A DNA stretch of 64,000 nt from G963677485 sp942492855 (lineage in GTDB: Bacteria > Armatimonadota > HRBIN16): positions 2,604,001 to 2,668,000 of the forward strand of contig OW818647.1 of assembly GCA_942492855.1 (NCBI GenBank), in the 5' to 3' direction. Position numbers and translations under genes: made by a program. Positions 55,238 to 63,290 of the stretch are shown one piece after another. Each line of letters starts with the position of its first letter. Positions within the stretch are counted from its first letter, which is position 1. The notes beneath the pieces are model-generated. The model was not told the origin of the DNA. It did no database searches and worked only from the letters and a program-made list of their open reading frames with translations.

Positions 55238-56317
55238 CTATTGACCTGGTGGGACGAGAGGAAGCTTCAACCAAGCCAGTCCGATATCGCGTTTCATGTG
55301 GCTGGTACTGTCGCCGCCAGGAGCATCGTAGAATATGGCCAGCCTGTCGCCCACCTTGGCTACAGTGGCCATACCAATCACCTTCTTGCTCCATGTGCAG
55401 TTTTGACCGTCCAAAGCAATGGCGCGGTTCCGACCATCCCAGTTGTTAATGTCTTTCGTCCAAAACACCCATGTGCCGTCCGTGTAGTAGTTGCCATCAT
55501 GCATTCCAATGTGGTTGACGAACATAAACCAGGTCTTGTTGGCCTTTTCGTAGTAGATCGAGGAGTTCTCCGCGTCGTAATGGCCAGAATCAAATAGCGG
55601 TTCCGTAGCTAATGTCCACTTTGCGTTCAGGTCTTTCGTACGTGCGATACCGATGGAGCCTGGACCGCCAAAGAACATCATATACTCGCCTTTGTGTTTC
55701 ACGATGTGCCCTGGGTAGGCCATCTGATCAGGAAAAGCACCTACACGGGGATCAAGAGGAACAAAGCCGTTACTCTTTATCCACGGGCCGGACAATGACT
55801 TGCTGGTAGCTTTCATCGAGTTATACGGACCTTCGCCAATCAAATCTGGTGGAGGGGTGGCTGTTCGTGATGTGACATAGAACATGTGCCACAGACCCTT
55901 CTCTTTGATGAACCATGGTGACCCCGCAAAGGCTGCATCTGGTTCTCCGGGCTTACCCAGACTCAACATGCGGCCGTGGCGTGTCCAGTTGACCAAGTCG
56001 GTGCTGGTAGCCAGGCATGCGATGAAGCCTGTTGGGCCACATCCATCGTAGAAGAGGTTGAAAACACCATTTTCCAGCACGATGCTTGGTTGTCGCATGC
56101 CATTTACATCGCATTGGTCAGGGCCATCACCGTGACGCAGTATGCGGCCCTGGTCCTCGGTGGGCATCCGGTAGATAGGGTATGGCGCAGGATAGGCCTC
56201 GCGAGGTATCACTACCTTTGATGGTTTCGGGCCGTCTGTGCTGGCCATTCCAGGAATGGCAGGCATTATCGCTATTATTGATATGCACGCTAGTATCAAC
56301 CAGTTGTATGTAGTCAT
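55238..56317 (-). CDS. Secreted GH43-like propeller protein, paralogue 2
   Basis: The 359-residue product starts with a signal peptide (WLILACISIIAIMPAIPGMAS) after GGAGAG. The mature part holds HGDGPDQCDVNGMRQPSI, LFYDGCGPTGFIACLATSTDLVNWTRHGR, GSPWFIKEKGLWHMFYV, GHYDAENSSIYYEKANKTWFMFVNHIG and IFYDAPGG. Repeated blade strands ending in W or F suit a five-bladed propeller related to GH43 and GH117. It is very similar to the next upstream gene, which has the same length. The three genes lie head to tail and were presumably made by duplication. Extracellular action on oligosaccharides is likely; no assignment to a numbered family is safe. Confidence 0.82.
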   Translation of the reverse strand: MTTYNWLILACISIIAIMPAIPGMASTDGPKPSKVVIPREAYPAPYPIYRMPTEDQGRILRHGDGPDQCDVNGMRQPSIVLENGVFNLFYDGCGPTGFIACLATSTDLVNWTRHGRMLSLGKPGEPDAAFAGSPWFIKEKGLWHMFYVTSRTATPPPDLIGEGPYNSMKATSKSLSGPWIKSNGFVPLDPRVGAFPDQMAYPGHIVKHKGEYMMFFGGPGSIGIARTKDLNAKWTLATEPLFDSGHYDAENSSIYYEKANKTWFMFVNHIGMHDGNYYTDGTWVFWTKDINNWDGRNRAIALDGQNCTWSKKVIGMATVAKVGDRLAIFYDAPGGDSTSHMKRDIGLAWLKLPLVPPGQ

Positions 56318-56362
56318 CTCTCTCCTTTGTCTGTCCGGATTTTATCTGGGTGTTGTATCAAG

Positions 56363-57442
56363 TTACTGACCAGGTGGAACGAGAGGTAGCTTCAGCCAGG
56401 CTAACCCCAAATCACGATACGTATGGTCTACACTATCTCCGCCGGGCGCATCGTAGAAAATCGCCAGCCTGTCGCCTATCGGGGCCACTGTGGCCATACC
56501 GATACACTTTTTACTCCATGTGCAGTTCTCGCCATCAAGCACGACAGCGCGGTTTCTACCATCCCAGTTGTTGATGTCTTTCGTCCAGTAAACCCAAGTG
56601 CTGTCAGTATACATTAACCCATCATGACGGCCGATGTGGTTGACGAACAGGAACCAGGTTTTATTCGCCTTTTCGTAGTAGATGGAGGAGTTCTCAAGAT
56701 CGTAGTGACCAGAATCAAACAACGGGGTTGGATCGGGTGTCCACTTCTTGTTTAGATCCCTGGTGCGCGCGATACCGATGGCACCTGGAGAGCCAAAGAA
56801 CATCATGTATTCGGTGCCCCGCTTCACGATGTGCCCCGGATAAGCCATCTGTTCAGGATACCTGCCAACACTCGGGGCTATAGGAATAAAGCCTTTAGTC
56901 TTGACCCATGGTCCTGTCAGCGATTTACTGGTGGCCTTCATCGTGTTGTAAGGTCCCATGGCCACCAGATCAGGTGCTGGTGTGGCATTGGTAGCGGTGA
57001 CATAGAACATGTGCCACAAGCCATTTTCCTTTATCAACCATGGTGATCCTGCAAATCCCGAATCCGGTTCTCCGGGCTTACCGAGTGTTAACATGCGGCC
57101 ATGTCGAGTCCAACTGACCAGGTCTTTGCTGGTGGCAAGACACACCACGTAGCCATCCGACCCCAACCCATCATAGAAGAGGTAATAGGTATCGCCCTCT
57201 TTAACGATGCTGGGCTCGCGCATGCCGTTGATGTCGCATTGGTTTGGACCCTCTCCTCGGCGCAATATGCGGCCCTGGTCCTTCGTGGGCATTCGGTAGA
57301 TAGGGTATGGCGCAGGATAGGCCTCGCGAGGTATCACCATTTTTGATGGTTTTGGGCTGTCAGTGCTGGCTAGTCCTGGAATGGCGGGTATGACCGCCAT
57401 CATCGATATAAACGTAAATATCAACCAGTGGGAAGTAGTCAT
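56363..57442 (-). CDS. Secreted GH43-like propeller protein, paralogue 3
   Basis: This is the promoter-proximal gene of the trio. The 359-residue product has the same signal peptide type (IFTFISMMAVIPAIPGLAS) and the same motifs: GEGPNQCDINGMREPSIVKEGDTYYLFYDG, CLATSKDLVSWTRHGR, GHYDLENSSIYYEKANKTWFLFVNHIG. It differs from paralogue 2 mainly in the loops between blades. GGAGAGAG stands just before the ATG, identical to the box of paralogue 2. It is divergent from the LacI regulator at 57676, which probably controls the three genes in response to a sugar. Confidence 0.82.
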   Translation of the reverse strand: MTTSHWLIFTFISMMAVIPAIPGLASTDSPKPSKMVIPREAYPAPYPIYRMPTKDQGRILRRGEGPNQCDINGMREPSIVKEGDTYYLFYDGLGSDGYVVCLATSKDLVSWTRHGRMLTLGKPGEPDSGFAGSPWLIKENGLWHMFYVTATNATPAPDLVAMGPYNTMKATSKSLTGPWVKTKGFIPIAPSVGRYPEQMAYPGHIVKRGTEYMMFFGSPGAIGIARTRDLNKKWTPDPTPLFDSGHYDLENSSIYYEKANKTWFLFVNHIGRHDGLMYTDSTWVYWTKDINNWDGRNRAVVLDGENCTWSKKCIGMATVAPIGDRLAIFYDAPGGDSVDHTYRDLGLAWLKLPLVPPGQ

Positions 57443-57576
57443 GTCTCTCTCCTTTGTCTGTCTTGTTTATTGGTGTGAAATACCGTGACACAAAATGCGG
57501 CGGCTTCACACTTCAGTATGACGGACAAGCTTGCGGGTTACGTTGCAGGCTACTTACTAAAATAGCACTAAAATTT

Positions 57577-57606
57577 TTGAAGAACCCACCCCATAGTGCC
57601 TATACT
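57577..57606 (+). promoter_or_regulatory. Promoter of the LacI-family gene, with inverted repeat
   Basis: TTGAAG (57577-57582) and TATACT (57601-57606) are 18 bases apart, 70 bases before the ATG. GCACTA (57565-57570) and TAGTGC (57594-57599) form an inverted pair flanking the -35 to -10 interval and could be an autoregulatory site, though the wide spacing makes this weak. Confidence 0.45.
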
Positions 57607-57675
57607 AAAGATAGTGAGTGCATATGGGATTAACCGCACGACCGGTCTCCTAAGGTTCACGATGTCAGGAGTGAG

Positions 57676-58674
57676 ATGATGCCGACCATCAAAGAGCTTG
57701 CCCAACGGGCAGGGGTATCCATATCGGCTGTATCAGCGGTGTTCAATAAACACCCTGAGATGGTCAGCGCGGCCACGCGCCACTTTATACTGACATGTGC
57801 CATCGAGATCGGCTACCGGACCTACGATGCCAACCGGTTGCTCGCTTCGGGCAAGCATGAGACCATCGCGCTGGTATTTCCATCGATGGGTGCCATCGAC
57901 TTCCAGCATCAAATGGTGACAAAACTGATGCAGGGGGTGGGAAATGTAGCTACCAGGAGCGGCTTGAAGGTGTTGCTATGCTTCAGTGAGCCGTTTGAAG
58001 GGCTTGGCCCCAGTCTACAACGCTTGAGCACCCAGCAGGTTGATGGCGCCGTGGTAGTAGGGCCGTTGAGCAAGAACACCGATGTGCTTAAAGCGATGGA
58101 TGATCTGCATTTCCCAACGGTTTGCTTCGACTGCTACCGGGGATTCAAAAACATCGGCACGGTGGATGGCGATATGGCTGGTGAAATCAAGACAGTTGTG
58201 CAGAAGCTGCTGGCGGTTGGACATCGGAAGATCATGTACCTCTCTGGGGCGCCATTCATTCACGCCTATGTCGAACGTCTTGAAGGTTACATGGAATCGA
58301 TGCGTGAGGCCGGTCTACCCATCGATGACAGCAGCATCAGGATCATACCGGAGCAGTATCCACAGGCGATTATCAATAAGCTGTTCGATTCGGGTGAACT
58401 GCCAGAGGCCATTATCTGCGGCACCGATATGGCCTTCCATGTATGCTGGAGCAAGGCGATGGAGCACAACATCAAGGTGCCAGAACAGCTCTCCATCACC
58501 ATCATGAACTCGCTGCCGCAGGGGCACCCCTCGGGCGATCGTGCCAACTACGTGACACCCAACCTGCTCGCGTGGGGAGAATCGGCCACTCATATGCTGA
58601 TGGACATGATCGCCGAGAAGGGCAACATTACCCGCCTGATACGAATCCCCGCCGTCATCACCATCAACGGTTAG
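57676..58674 (+). CDS. LacI-family transcriptional regulator
   Basis: The 332-residue product has the LacI DNA-binding domain at residues ~3-50: TIKELAQRAGVSISAVSAVFN is the helix-turn-helix, and YDANRLLASGKHETIALVFP leads through the hinge into the periplasmic-binding-type sugar domain. Two ATG codons stand in tandem at the start (57676 and 57679), with an AGGAGTGAG box. The effector domain shows GAVVVGPLSKNTD, VCFDCYRGFKNIGTVDGDM and ICGTDMAFHVCW. It is divergent from the three GH43-like genes and is the natural candidate to control them. The ligand is unknown. Confidence 0.93.
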   Translation: MMPTIKELAQRAGVSISAVSAVFNKHPEMVSAATRHFILTCAIEIGYRTYDANRLLASGKHETIALVFPSMGAIDFQHQMVTKLMQGVGNVATRSGLKVLLCFSEPFEGLGPSLQRLSTQQVDGAVVVGPLSKNTDVLKAMDDLHFPTVCFDCYRGFKNIGTVDGDMAGEIKTVVQKLLAVGHRKIMYLSGAPFIHAYVERLEGYMESMREAGLPIDDSSIRIIPEQYPQAIINKLFDSGELPEAIICGTDMAFHVCWSKAMEHNIKVPEQLSITIMNSLPQGHPSGDRANYVTPNLLAWGESATHMLMDMIAEKGNITRLIRIPAVITING

Positions 58675-58740
58675 CCTCCCACAGCCGTTTTGTGGCATAG
58701 TGTGGCTGTATATATCAAAATCTACCCGAGGTATCTTTCC

Positions 58741-59148
58741 ATGATTAACGGACTGACACATATCGCGGTGCGCATCACCGACCTGCAGCGAAGCCTGGCG
58801 TTCTACACCGGTGTGCTGGGGCTTCCCGAGACCTGGCGCTACACCAGCCCTGAGGGACAGGTGATCCTGGTCTATCTGAAAGTGGCTGACGGCCAGTTCA
58901 TCGAACTCTTCCCAGTGGAGGCCGCCGCGAAGGCATCTGATGACGGCCGGTGCGGCTATGTGCATATCTGCCTGCAGGTGGATGACATCCAAGCGGCTTA
59001 CGAGCGCATCACCGGGGCTGGCGTTCCGACACTATACGGCGAGCCAACGCTGCAGGTGGATGAGAGCTGGCAGTTCTGGGTGGCTGATCCAGACGGTAAC
59101 CCCATCGAATTCCACCAGTTCACCCCGAAGAGCATTCAGCTTCTTTGA
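58741..59148 (+). CDS. VOC-family (glyoxalase/bleomycin-resistance fold) protein
   Basis: The ATG at 58741 (GAGG 9 bases upstream) gives a 135-residue single VOC domain. Conserved parts are GLTHIAVRITDLQRSLAFY, QFIELFPVE, CGYVHICLQVDDI and FWVADPDGNPIEFHQF, with His, Glu, His and Glu in the metal-ligand places. Members include lactoylglutathione lyases, dioxygenases and resistance proteins; nothing fixes the reaction here. Its stop overlaps the TTG start of the hydrolase gene after it, so the two are co-translated. The upstream LacI gene is on the same strand, 66 bases away. Confidence 0.88.
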   Translation: MINGLTHIAVRITDLQRSLAFYTGVLGLPETWRYTSPEGQVILVYLKVADGQFIELFPVEAAAKASDDGRCGYVHICLQVDDIQAAYERITGAGVPTLYGEPTLQVDESWQFWVADPDGNPIEFHQFTPKSIQLL

Positions 59149-59867
59149 GCCAGGTGGTTCTACAACGAATCGAGCCTGCAGAGGGCCTCAGCGCGCTGTT
59201 ATACCAGCCGAGTGAGGTAGTAAGTTCTGTCGGCCTGGTGTTGACCCATGGATTGACCAGCAGTGCCGCCAGTATGGACCTGCTGGCGAACTACCTTTGC
59301 GAAAAGGGCGTTCCGGTGATATGCCCTGACCTGCCAGGGCATATCCTAGGGGCCAGCCGGCGGCCGATGCGTGGGTTTCGTGATGCGTGTCTGGCAGTGG
59401 GTGAGTGTGCCGAGTACGCCCGGCAGCTTTGGTCGATGCGTGTGGTGCTGGCCGGTCACAGCCTGGGAGGGGCCGCCAGTCTGTGTGTCGCGGCAGAGCA
59501 GCCGGATGTAGCAGGCGCGGTGGGAATCACCATCGGGCTGGATGCGGGCCGCGGCTTCAACACGCCCATCGGACAGGCGATGCGTACCAGCAGACAGAGC
59601 TATCTGGTGGGCTGCACGCCCGAACAGATGCTGTCCGAGGTGCGCAGTGCTATGCATGGATTCACCGGCATCGGTGGTCGACCATTACTGCTGGTTTCGG
59701 CCAAAGGCGACGTCATCATGAGCGAAGAGGAGATTCAACAGCTCGCACTTCAATGTCAGCCTATCGCCCAAACCGTTCAGGTGAATGCCACACACCTGAC
59801 CGCACCAGATGCGTGTAAGGTGTTGCTGCTTAGGTTTCTGAGTGCGGTCAACATCTCCAATATCTAG
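59145..59867 (+). CDS. Alpha/beta hydrolase
   Basis: The 240-residue protein shows the alpha/beta hydrolase pattern: VGLVLTHGLTSS (oxyanion loop), PVICPDLPGH, VVLAGHSLGGAASL (nucleophile Ser in GHSLGG), LLLVSAKGDVIMSEEEI (acid) and a late NATHLTAPDA (His). The start is TTG at 59145, overlapping the stop of the VOC gene; GTG at 59154 is a possible alternative. No signal peptide is present. Esterase, lipase or peptidase activity cannot be told apart from sequence. Coupling with the VOC gene suggests a shared small-molecule pathway. Confidence 0.85.
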   Translation: MSQVVLQRIEPAEGLSALLYQPSEVVSSVGLVLTHGLTSSAASMDLLANYLCEKGVPVICPDLPGHILGASRRPMRGFRDACLAVGECAEYARQLWSMRVVLAGHSLGGAASLCVAAEQPDVAGAVGITIGLDAGRGFNTPIGQAMRTSRQSYLVGCTPEQMLSEVRSAMHGFTGIGGRPLLLVSAKGDVIMSEEEIQQLALQCQPIAQTVQVNATHLTAPDACKVLLLRFLSAVNISNI

Positions 59868-59955
59868 TATTTCTACTAGATTTTGGCCCATTTGATGTCT
59901 CCTTAACGTCCATGGGGTATTATTTTTAAAACACCTTTGAAAAGAGGGGTCACCC

Positions 59956-60282
59956 ATGTTTGATCAAACCGCCCAAATAAACCAAATTCAAAAGGCCATC
60001 TTCAATGAACTCGGCCCCGAAAGCGGCTGCCGCGTCTATCTATATGGCTCACGGGCTTTGGGCTCATATGACCGCTTCGAGCCTGTGCTACTCGCCATCG
60101 AATCGCCACATAGTATCGACACCGAGTTACTCGGATACCTTCAGATGACTGCCAATGAAGCCGCCGGACCATTGTCGGTTCATATCACCGAATATAACTG
60201 CCTGTCGCCAGAATCGCAGTGGCAGATACGCCGTGAGGCGATAGAGCTCTTCCCGAAAGGCCAGAAGCTTTACAAACTATAG
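59956..60282 (+). CDS. Degenerate MNT-fold nucleotidyltransferase-like protein
   Basis: The 108-residue product has the opening of a minimal nucleotidyltransferase, CRVYLYGSRALGSYDRFEPVLLAIE. The GSRxxG motif is kept, but where active members have DSDIDL this one has RFEPVLL, so the metal-binding Asp pair is lost. GAGGGG lies upstream of the ATG. No HEPN gene is next to it: a hairpin starts 7 bases after the stop and repeats follow. It may be a catalytically dead relic of a toxin-antitoxin pair or a regulatory protein. The rest (LGYLQMTANEAAGPLSVHITEY) keeps a beta-alpha pattern. Confidence 0.65.
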   Translation: MFDQTAQINQIQKAIFNELGPESGCRVYLYGSRALGSYDRFEPVLLAIESPHSIDTELLGYLQMTANEAAGPLSVHITEYNCLSPESQWQIRREAIELFPKGQKLYKL

Positions 60283-60288
60283 CCAGAG

Positions 60289-60330
60289 GTGGGTAGTTGG
60301 CCGTGTCCTTCAGGACAGTCTACTACCCAC
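60289..60330. repeat. Double hairpin right after the degenerate nucleotidyltransferase
   Basis: GTGGGTAGT (60289-60297) pairs with ACTACCCAC (60322-60330), and TGTCCTTCAGGACA forms an inner hairpin. TGTCCTTCAG is also in the right-hand end of the palindromic element at 60660, so this may be its left end. Confidence 0.6.
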
Positions 60331-60357
60331 TAATATGGTGCACACGGTGGATATCAT

Positions 60358-60671
60358 CCGGGCACCCACAAAGTGGGTAGCAGTTCTTATAGCCACGGGT
60401 GAGCGCCAGCGTAACCCGTGGTAAGCGGCGTGCACATCCTACCCCGAAGTGGGTCGGAATGGTTTACCTGTGAACAATTGCAACGGTTCGACCTCCCTTC
60501 GGGGGTAAATGCAGTGACACCTAACCAGGGGTATCGCTACGCTCACCCCTGGCTATAGGAATCTTACCCACTCCGTGGGTGCCCGGACTACGTGTAGCAC
60601 ATGACATTTTGTAGTTACCCCAATAATTGAAAATCAACGTGGGGATGTGGGTAATAGACTGTCCTTCAGCG
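60358..60671. repeat. Palindromic element family, copy Y
   Basis: Positions 60358-60586 form the large palindrome: CCGGGCACCCACAAAGTGGG on the left faces CCCACTCCGTGGGTGCCCGG on the right, with ATAGCC/GGCTAT inside and the hairpins CACGGGTGAGCG...CCCGTG and CAGGGGTATCGC...CCCCTG. CTACCCCGAAGTGGGTCG sits near the centre, as in copy X. The tail shares GGGATGTGGGTAATAGACTG and CTTCAGCGC with the X tail in diverged form. The element fills a gap without genes. Confidence 0.8.
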
Positions 60672-60686
60672 CGCGGGCACGAGGGT

Positions 60687-61058
60687 TCACTGGTAACGGC
60701 GATGGGCACTGTTCCTGAAAAAGTCATACGAAATCCACGCCTCTAGAAGCACAGGCGCGGCGGGTGCGATGGCCCCCAGCGTCATCTCGTTGATGTGGTC
60801 ACCTGTGATTAGCATGGTCAGAAACAGCAGGCCGATTGCAGTCAGTATTGCTACTCCGTGGCCCATGTTTAGGCGAAGCCGCATGTCGGGTTCCACAACC
60901 CATGAGGCGATCCAAATCACCGCCGCCGGAATCAGCAGCAGCACGATAATGATAGTTCCATAAACTTCGCCCAGACTGCCATCATGGAAGCATGCGTACA
61001 CAATGGTGCCGTAGATGCAGATAAGCAGCAGTTTGTATAGGTGGTATATGAAGGGCAT
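60687..61058 (-). CDS. Small four-segment membrane protein of unknown function
   Basis: From the ATG at 61056-61058 (GGAGG 12 bases upstream) a 123-residue protein has about four hydrophobic segments: LLLICIYGTIVYACF, IIIVLLLIPAAVIWIASWVV, GVAILTAIGLLFLTMLIT and GAIAPAAPVLLEAWI. I do not recognise a family. Short polar loops and the absence of a signal peptidase site suit an integral inner-membrane protein. A longer start at 61121 would add 21 residues. It stands alone between a repeat element and the AbiE locus, on the opposite strand to its neighbours. Confidence 0.6.
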   Translation of the reverse strand: MPFIYHLYKLLLICIYGTIVYACFHDGSLGEVYGTIIIVLLLIPAAVIWIASWVVEPDMRLRLNMGHGVAILTAIGLLFLTMLITGDHINEMTLGAIAPAAPVLLEAWISYDFFRNSAHRRYQ

Positions 61059-61230
61059 GATGGGCAGATTCCTCCGTTGGGCCTCGACACCATTGTGCGG
61101 TAACATCGGGGTTTTTGTCAAGGAGATGGGCGAGTAACCGCAGATATGTACACGGCGTTGCAGTTCAAGCTGCTTTATATACCCGGAGCACAGATAAATA
61201 TGTGAACAGATCAGGATGATAATATATTAT

Positions 61231-61270
61231 CTACTGCGTAATGTTGGTAATATACCATATAATACAGTAG
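61231..61270. promoter_or_regulatory. AbiE promoter with inverted-repeat operator candidate
   Basis: CTACTG (61231-61236) and CAGTAG (61265-61270) are inverted, with ATATTAT and TATAT extending the arms, around a TATAAT (61258-61263). AbiEi antitoxins are known to bind inverted repeats in their own promoter, so autorepression here is plausible. Confidence 0.5.
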
Positions 61271-61292
61271 TATATTTCCAGGTGAAGCGAAT

Positions 61293-62141
61293 ATGAATGC
61301 TAATACAAGAGCATATGGTTATACACAAGGCATGCGTCTCCTTCAGCAACTAAACGCCGAAGGACGTTTTGTGTTCACTGCAGATGATGCTAAGCAGGTG
61401 GCCATTCGAGCCGGCATCGGACGCGGCTACGTGCGTGAGTTGTTGCTTCACCTTACCACAGGAGGCTGGATAATCAGAATAAAAAGAGGAACGTATGCTT
61501 GGACTGGTTCCCTCCCAGGTGGCAATCAAATACATCCATATGTGTTGGCAACCCGACTGATTCAACCCTCGGCCATTGCCTTTTGGTCAGCCATGAGTTA
61601 CCATGGGTTAACTGTACAAGTGCCTCAGACTATCACGTGCTGCACCCCTAAGAAGGTAGTCACTCCCAGTATGCGTGACACTGATACCCGAAATAGTGAA
61701 AAACGGCACGCTTGGGTGGTTGGAAATATTCGGTGCGAATTTACAACCATCAACCAGGAACAGTTCTTTGGTGTGGAAAATAAATGGATAGACCAAAGCT
61801 TCCGAATACCTGTCACCGATAAGGAACGCACCGTATTAGATACCTTTGCCCATCCGCGTATGTTGGGAGGTATGGGAGAGGTAATCGCTGTCATCTCGGA
61901 ACATGTCGATACCCTAGACATATATAAGCTCATTAACTATGCAATTCGGTACGCTAAGAGCTCGGTCGTCAGAAGACTGGGTTGGACCCTGTCGCGAGTG
62001 GGGGTCGGCGATGATGTGCTGTCACCGCTCCTGGCTATGTGTACAACAGGCTTTCGGTTACTCGATCCAACAAGACCGTCACAAGGCCCATACGATACGG
62101 TGTGGCGAATTCAAGACAATATGGGAAGGGATAGCGGGTGA
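61293..62141 (+). CDS. abiEi: AbiEi-family antitoxin
   Basis: The 282-residue product fits the type IV antitoxin AbiEi. A winged-helix N-terminus (residues ~8-75; FTADDAKQVAIRAGIGRGYVRELLLHL, then GWIIRIKRGTYAWTG) would bind DNA. The C-terminal domain has HPYVLATRLIQPSAIAFWSAMSYHGLTVQVP, RIPVTDKERTVLDTFAHPRMLGG and YAIRYAKSSVVRRLGWTLSRVG, all typical. AGGTGA precedes the ATG. Its stop overlaps the start of the AbiEii toxin gene by 4 bases. It counters the toxin without direct contact and represses the operon in known systems. The whole frame looks intact. Confidence 0.9.
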   Translation: MNANTRAYGYTQGMRLLQQLNAEGRFVFTADDAKQVAIRAGIGRGYVRELLLHLTTGGWIIRIKRGTYAWTGSLPGGNQIHPYVLATRLIQPSAIAFWSAMSYHGLTVQVPQTITCCTPKKVVTPSMRDTDTRNSEKRHAWVVGNIRCEFTTINQEQFFGVENKWIDQSFRIPVTDKERTVLDTFAHPRMLGGMGEVIAVISEHVDTLDIYKLINYAIRYAKSSVVRRLGWTLSRVGVGDDVLSPLLAMCTTGFRLLDPTRPSQGPYDTVWRIQDNMGRDSG

Positions 62142-63010
62142 TGAAGCCGCTTAGGGCGAGGATTCGGGAAGCTGCGGCATCAAGCGGCATCGGAGAACAA
62201 GTGGTCGAAAAGGACTACGTGTTGAGTTACATTCTGGCTGGGATTACTTCACAGCCAGAATTAGCCCGATCTTTTATCTTCAAAGGAGGTACCGCTTTAA
62301 AGAAGCTGTTCTTTGGCCAATATCGTTTCTCTGAAGATCTGGACTTTTCTGCCATCGACGCGCCTTGCGGAGAGCACCTGGATTCTTCTGTGCGTCAGGC
62401 TGTCCGGCATACAAGCAGCCTTTTATCAGAACATGGAGCCTTCGCACTCGAGGTAGCTCGTTATACCGAACGAGACCCACATCCGTTTGAGCAGGACGCC
62501 TTCGTGATCCGTGTCCGATTTCCCTGGCATCCCAGTGCTTTATGCAGGGTAAAGCTTGAGATTAGCCAGAACGAGCTGGTAATCTTGGATCCGGATTTAC
62601 GCCCGATGGTGCATGGTTATGAGGAGGACCTTTCCGTAAACGTGAGGTGCTACCAGATTGAAGAGATCGTTGCCGAAAAGCTGCGCTGTCTGTTGCAGAC
62701 TCACAAGAAGCTTCTTGCTCGCGGTTGGAATCGACCTCGCGCTCGCGATTATTATGATCTATGGCGGTTACTGACCACATTTAACGAGCAGATCAACAGC
62801 AATCTGGTGCCTTCGCTTCTGAAACGGAAGTGCGCGTATCGGGATGTAAGCTATTCCAACATAGATGACTTCTTCACTAAGGAGTTGATCAACGAAGCGA
62901 CCACTCATTGGAACAGCAATCTTCGGCCATTTGTGTCGCAACTGCCAGCGTGCGATATCGTAATCGACAACCTTAGGGTCTTGGTGATGAACCTGCTGGA
63001 GCCGAGTTAA
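62138..63010 (+). CDS. abiEii: AbiEii-family nucleotidyltransferase toxin
   Basis: The 290-residue toxin of the AbiE type IV pair. VVEKDYVLSYILAGI, FIFKGGTALKKLFF and RFSEDLDFSAID give the GxA and DxD nucleotidyltransferase core; EEIVAEKLRCLLQ and RARDYYDLWRL are the later conserved motifs of the family. Known members transfer nucleotides to tRNA acceptor ends and stop growth, protecting the population against phage. The start is GTG at 62138 or the ATG just after it at 62141, overlapping the antitoxin stop. All key residues are present, so the locus appears functional. Confidence 0.92.
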   Translation: MMKPLRARIREAAASSGIGEQVVEKDYVLSYILAGITSQPELARSFIFKGGTALKKLFFGQYRFSEDLDFSAIDAPCGEHLDSSVRQAVRHTSSLLSEHGAFALEVARYTERDPHPFEQDAFVIRVRFPWHPSALCRVKLEISQNELVILDPDLRPMVHGYEEDLSVNVRCYQIEEIVAEKLRCLLQTHKKLLARGWNRPRARDYYDLWRLLTTFNEQINSNLVPSLLKRKCAYRDVSYSNIDDFFTKELINEATTHWNSNLRPFVSQLPACDIVIDNLRVLVMNLLEPS

Positions 63011-63290
63011 GTCCAGAAGGTGGTGTACGTTACCAGCTTTCTTGAATAGCTGGATGTATTTTGTGATGTAGGTTAGCGTACACTTTCTCTTTTGTTCAGC
63101 ACTCACCCTGCATTTAACTTCCTTGTGATAGAATTTGCAGGATACGGTGGGCAAAGACCTCTGGTAGCACAAACATGCCATAAAGGCATACCATAATACC
63201 ATGGAACAACTGCTCCCAGGGGGTGCATTGTGCTCCAGCCTGTGGTACAGATAGACGTATAGATTTTTAATGCGAGGTTTCTTGCACATC
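63011..63290. other. Intergenic region without a supported gene
   Basis: This 280-base AT-richer gap lies between the toxin gene and the next plus-strand gene. A minus-strand open frame crosses it but overlaps the toxin gene and has no family motif. No hairpin or promoter stands out. Confidence 0.5.
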
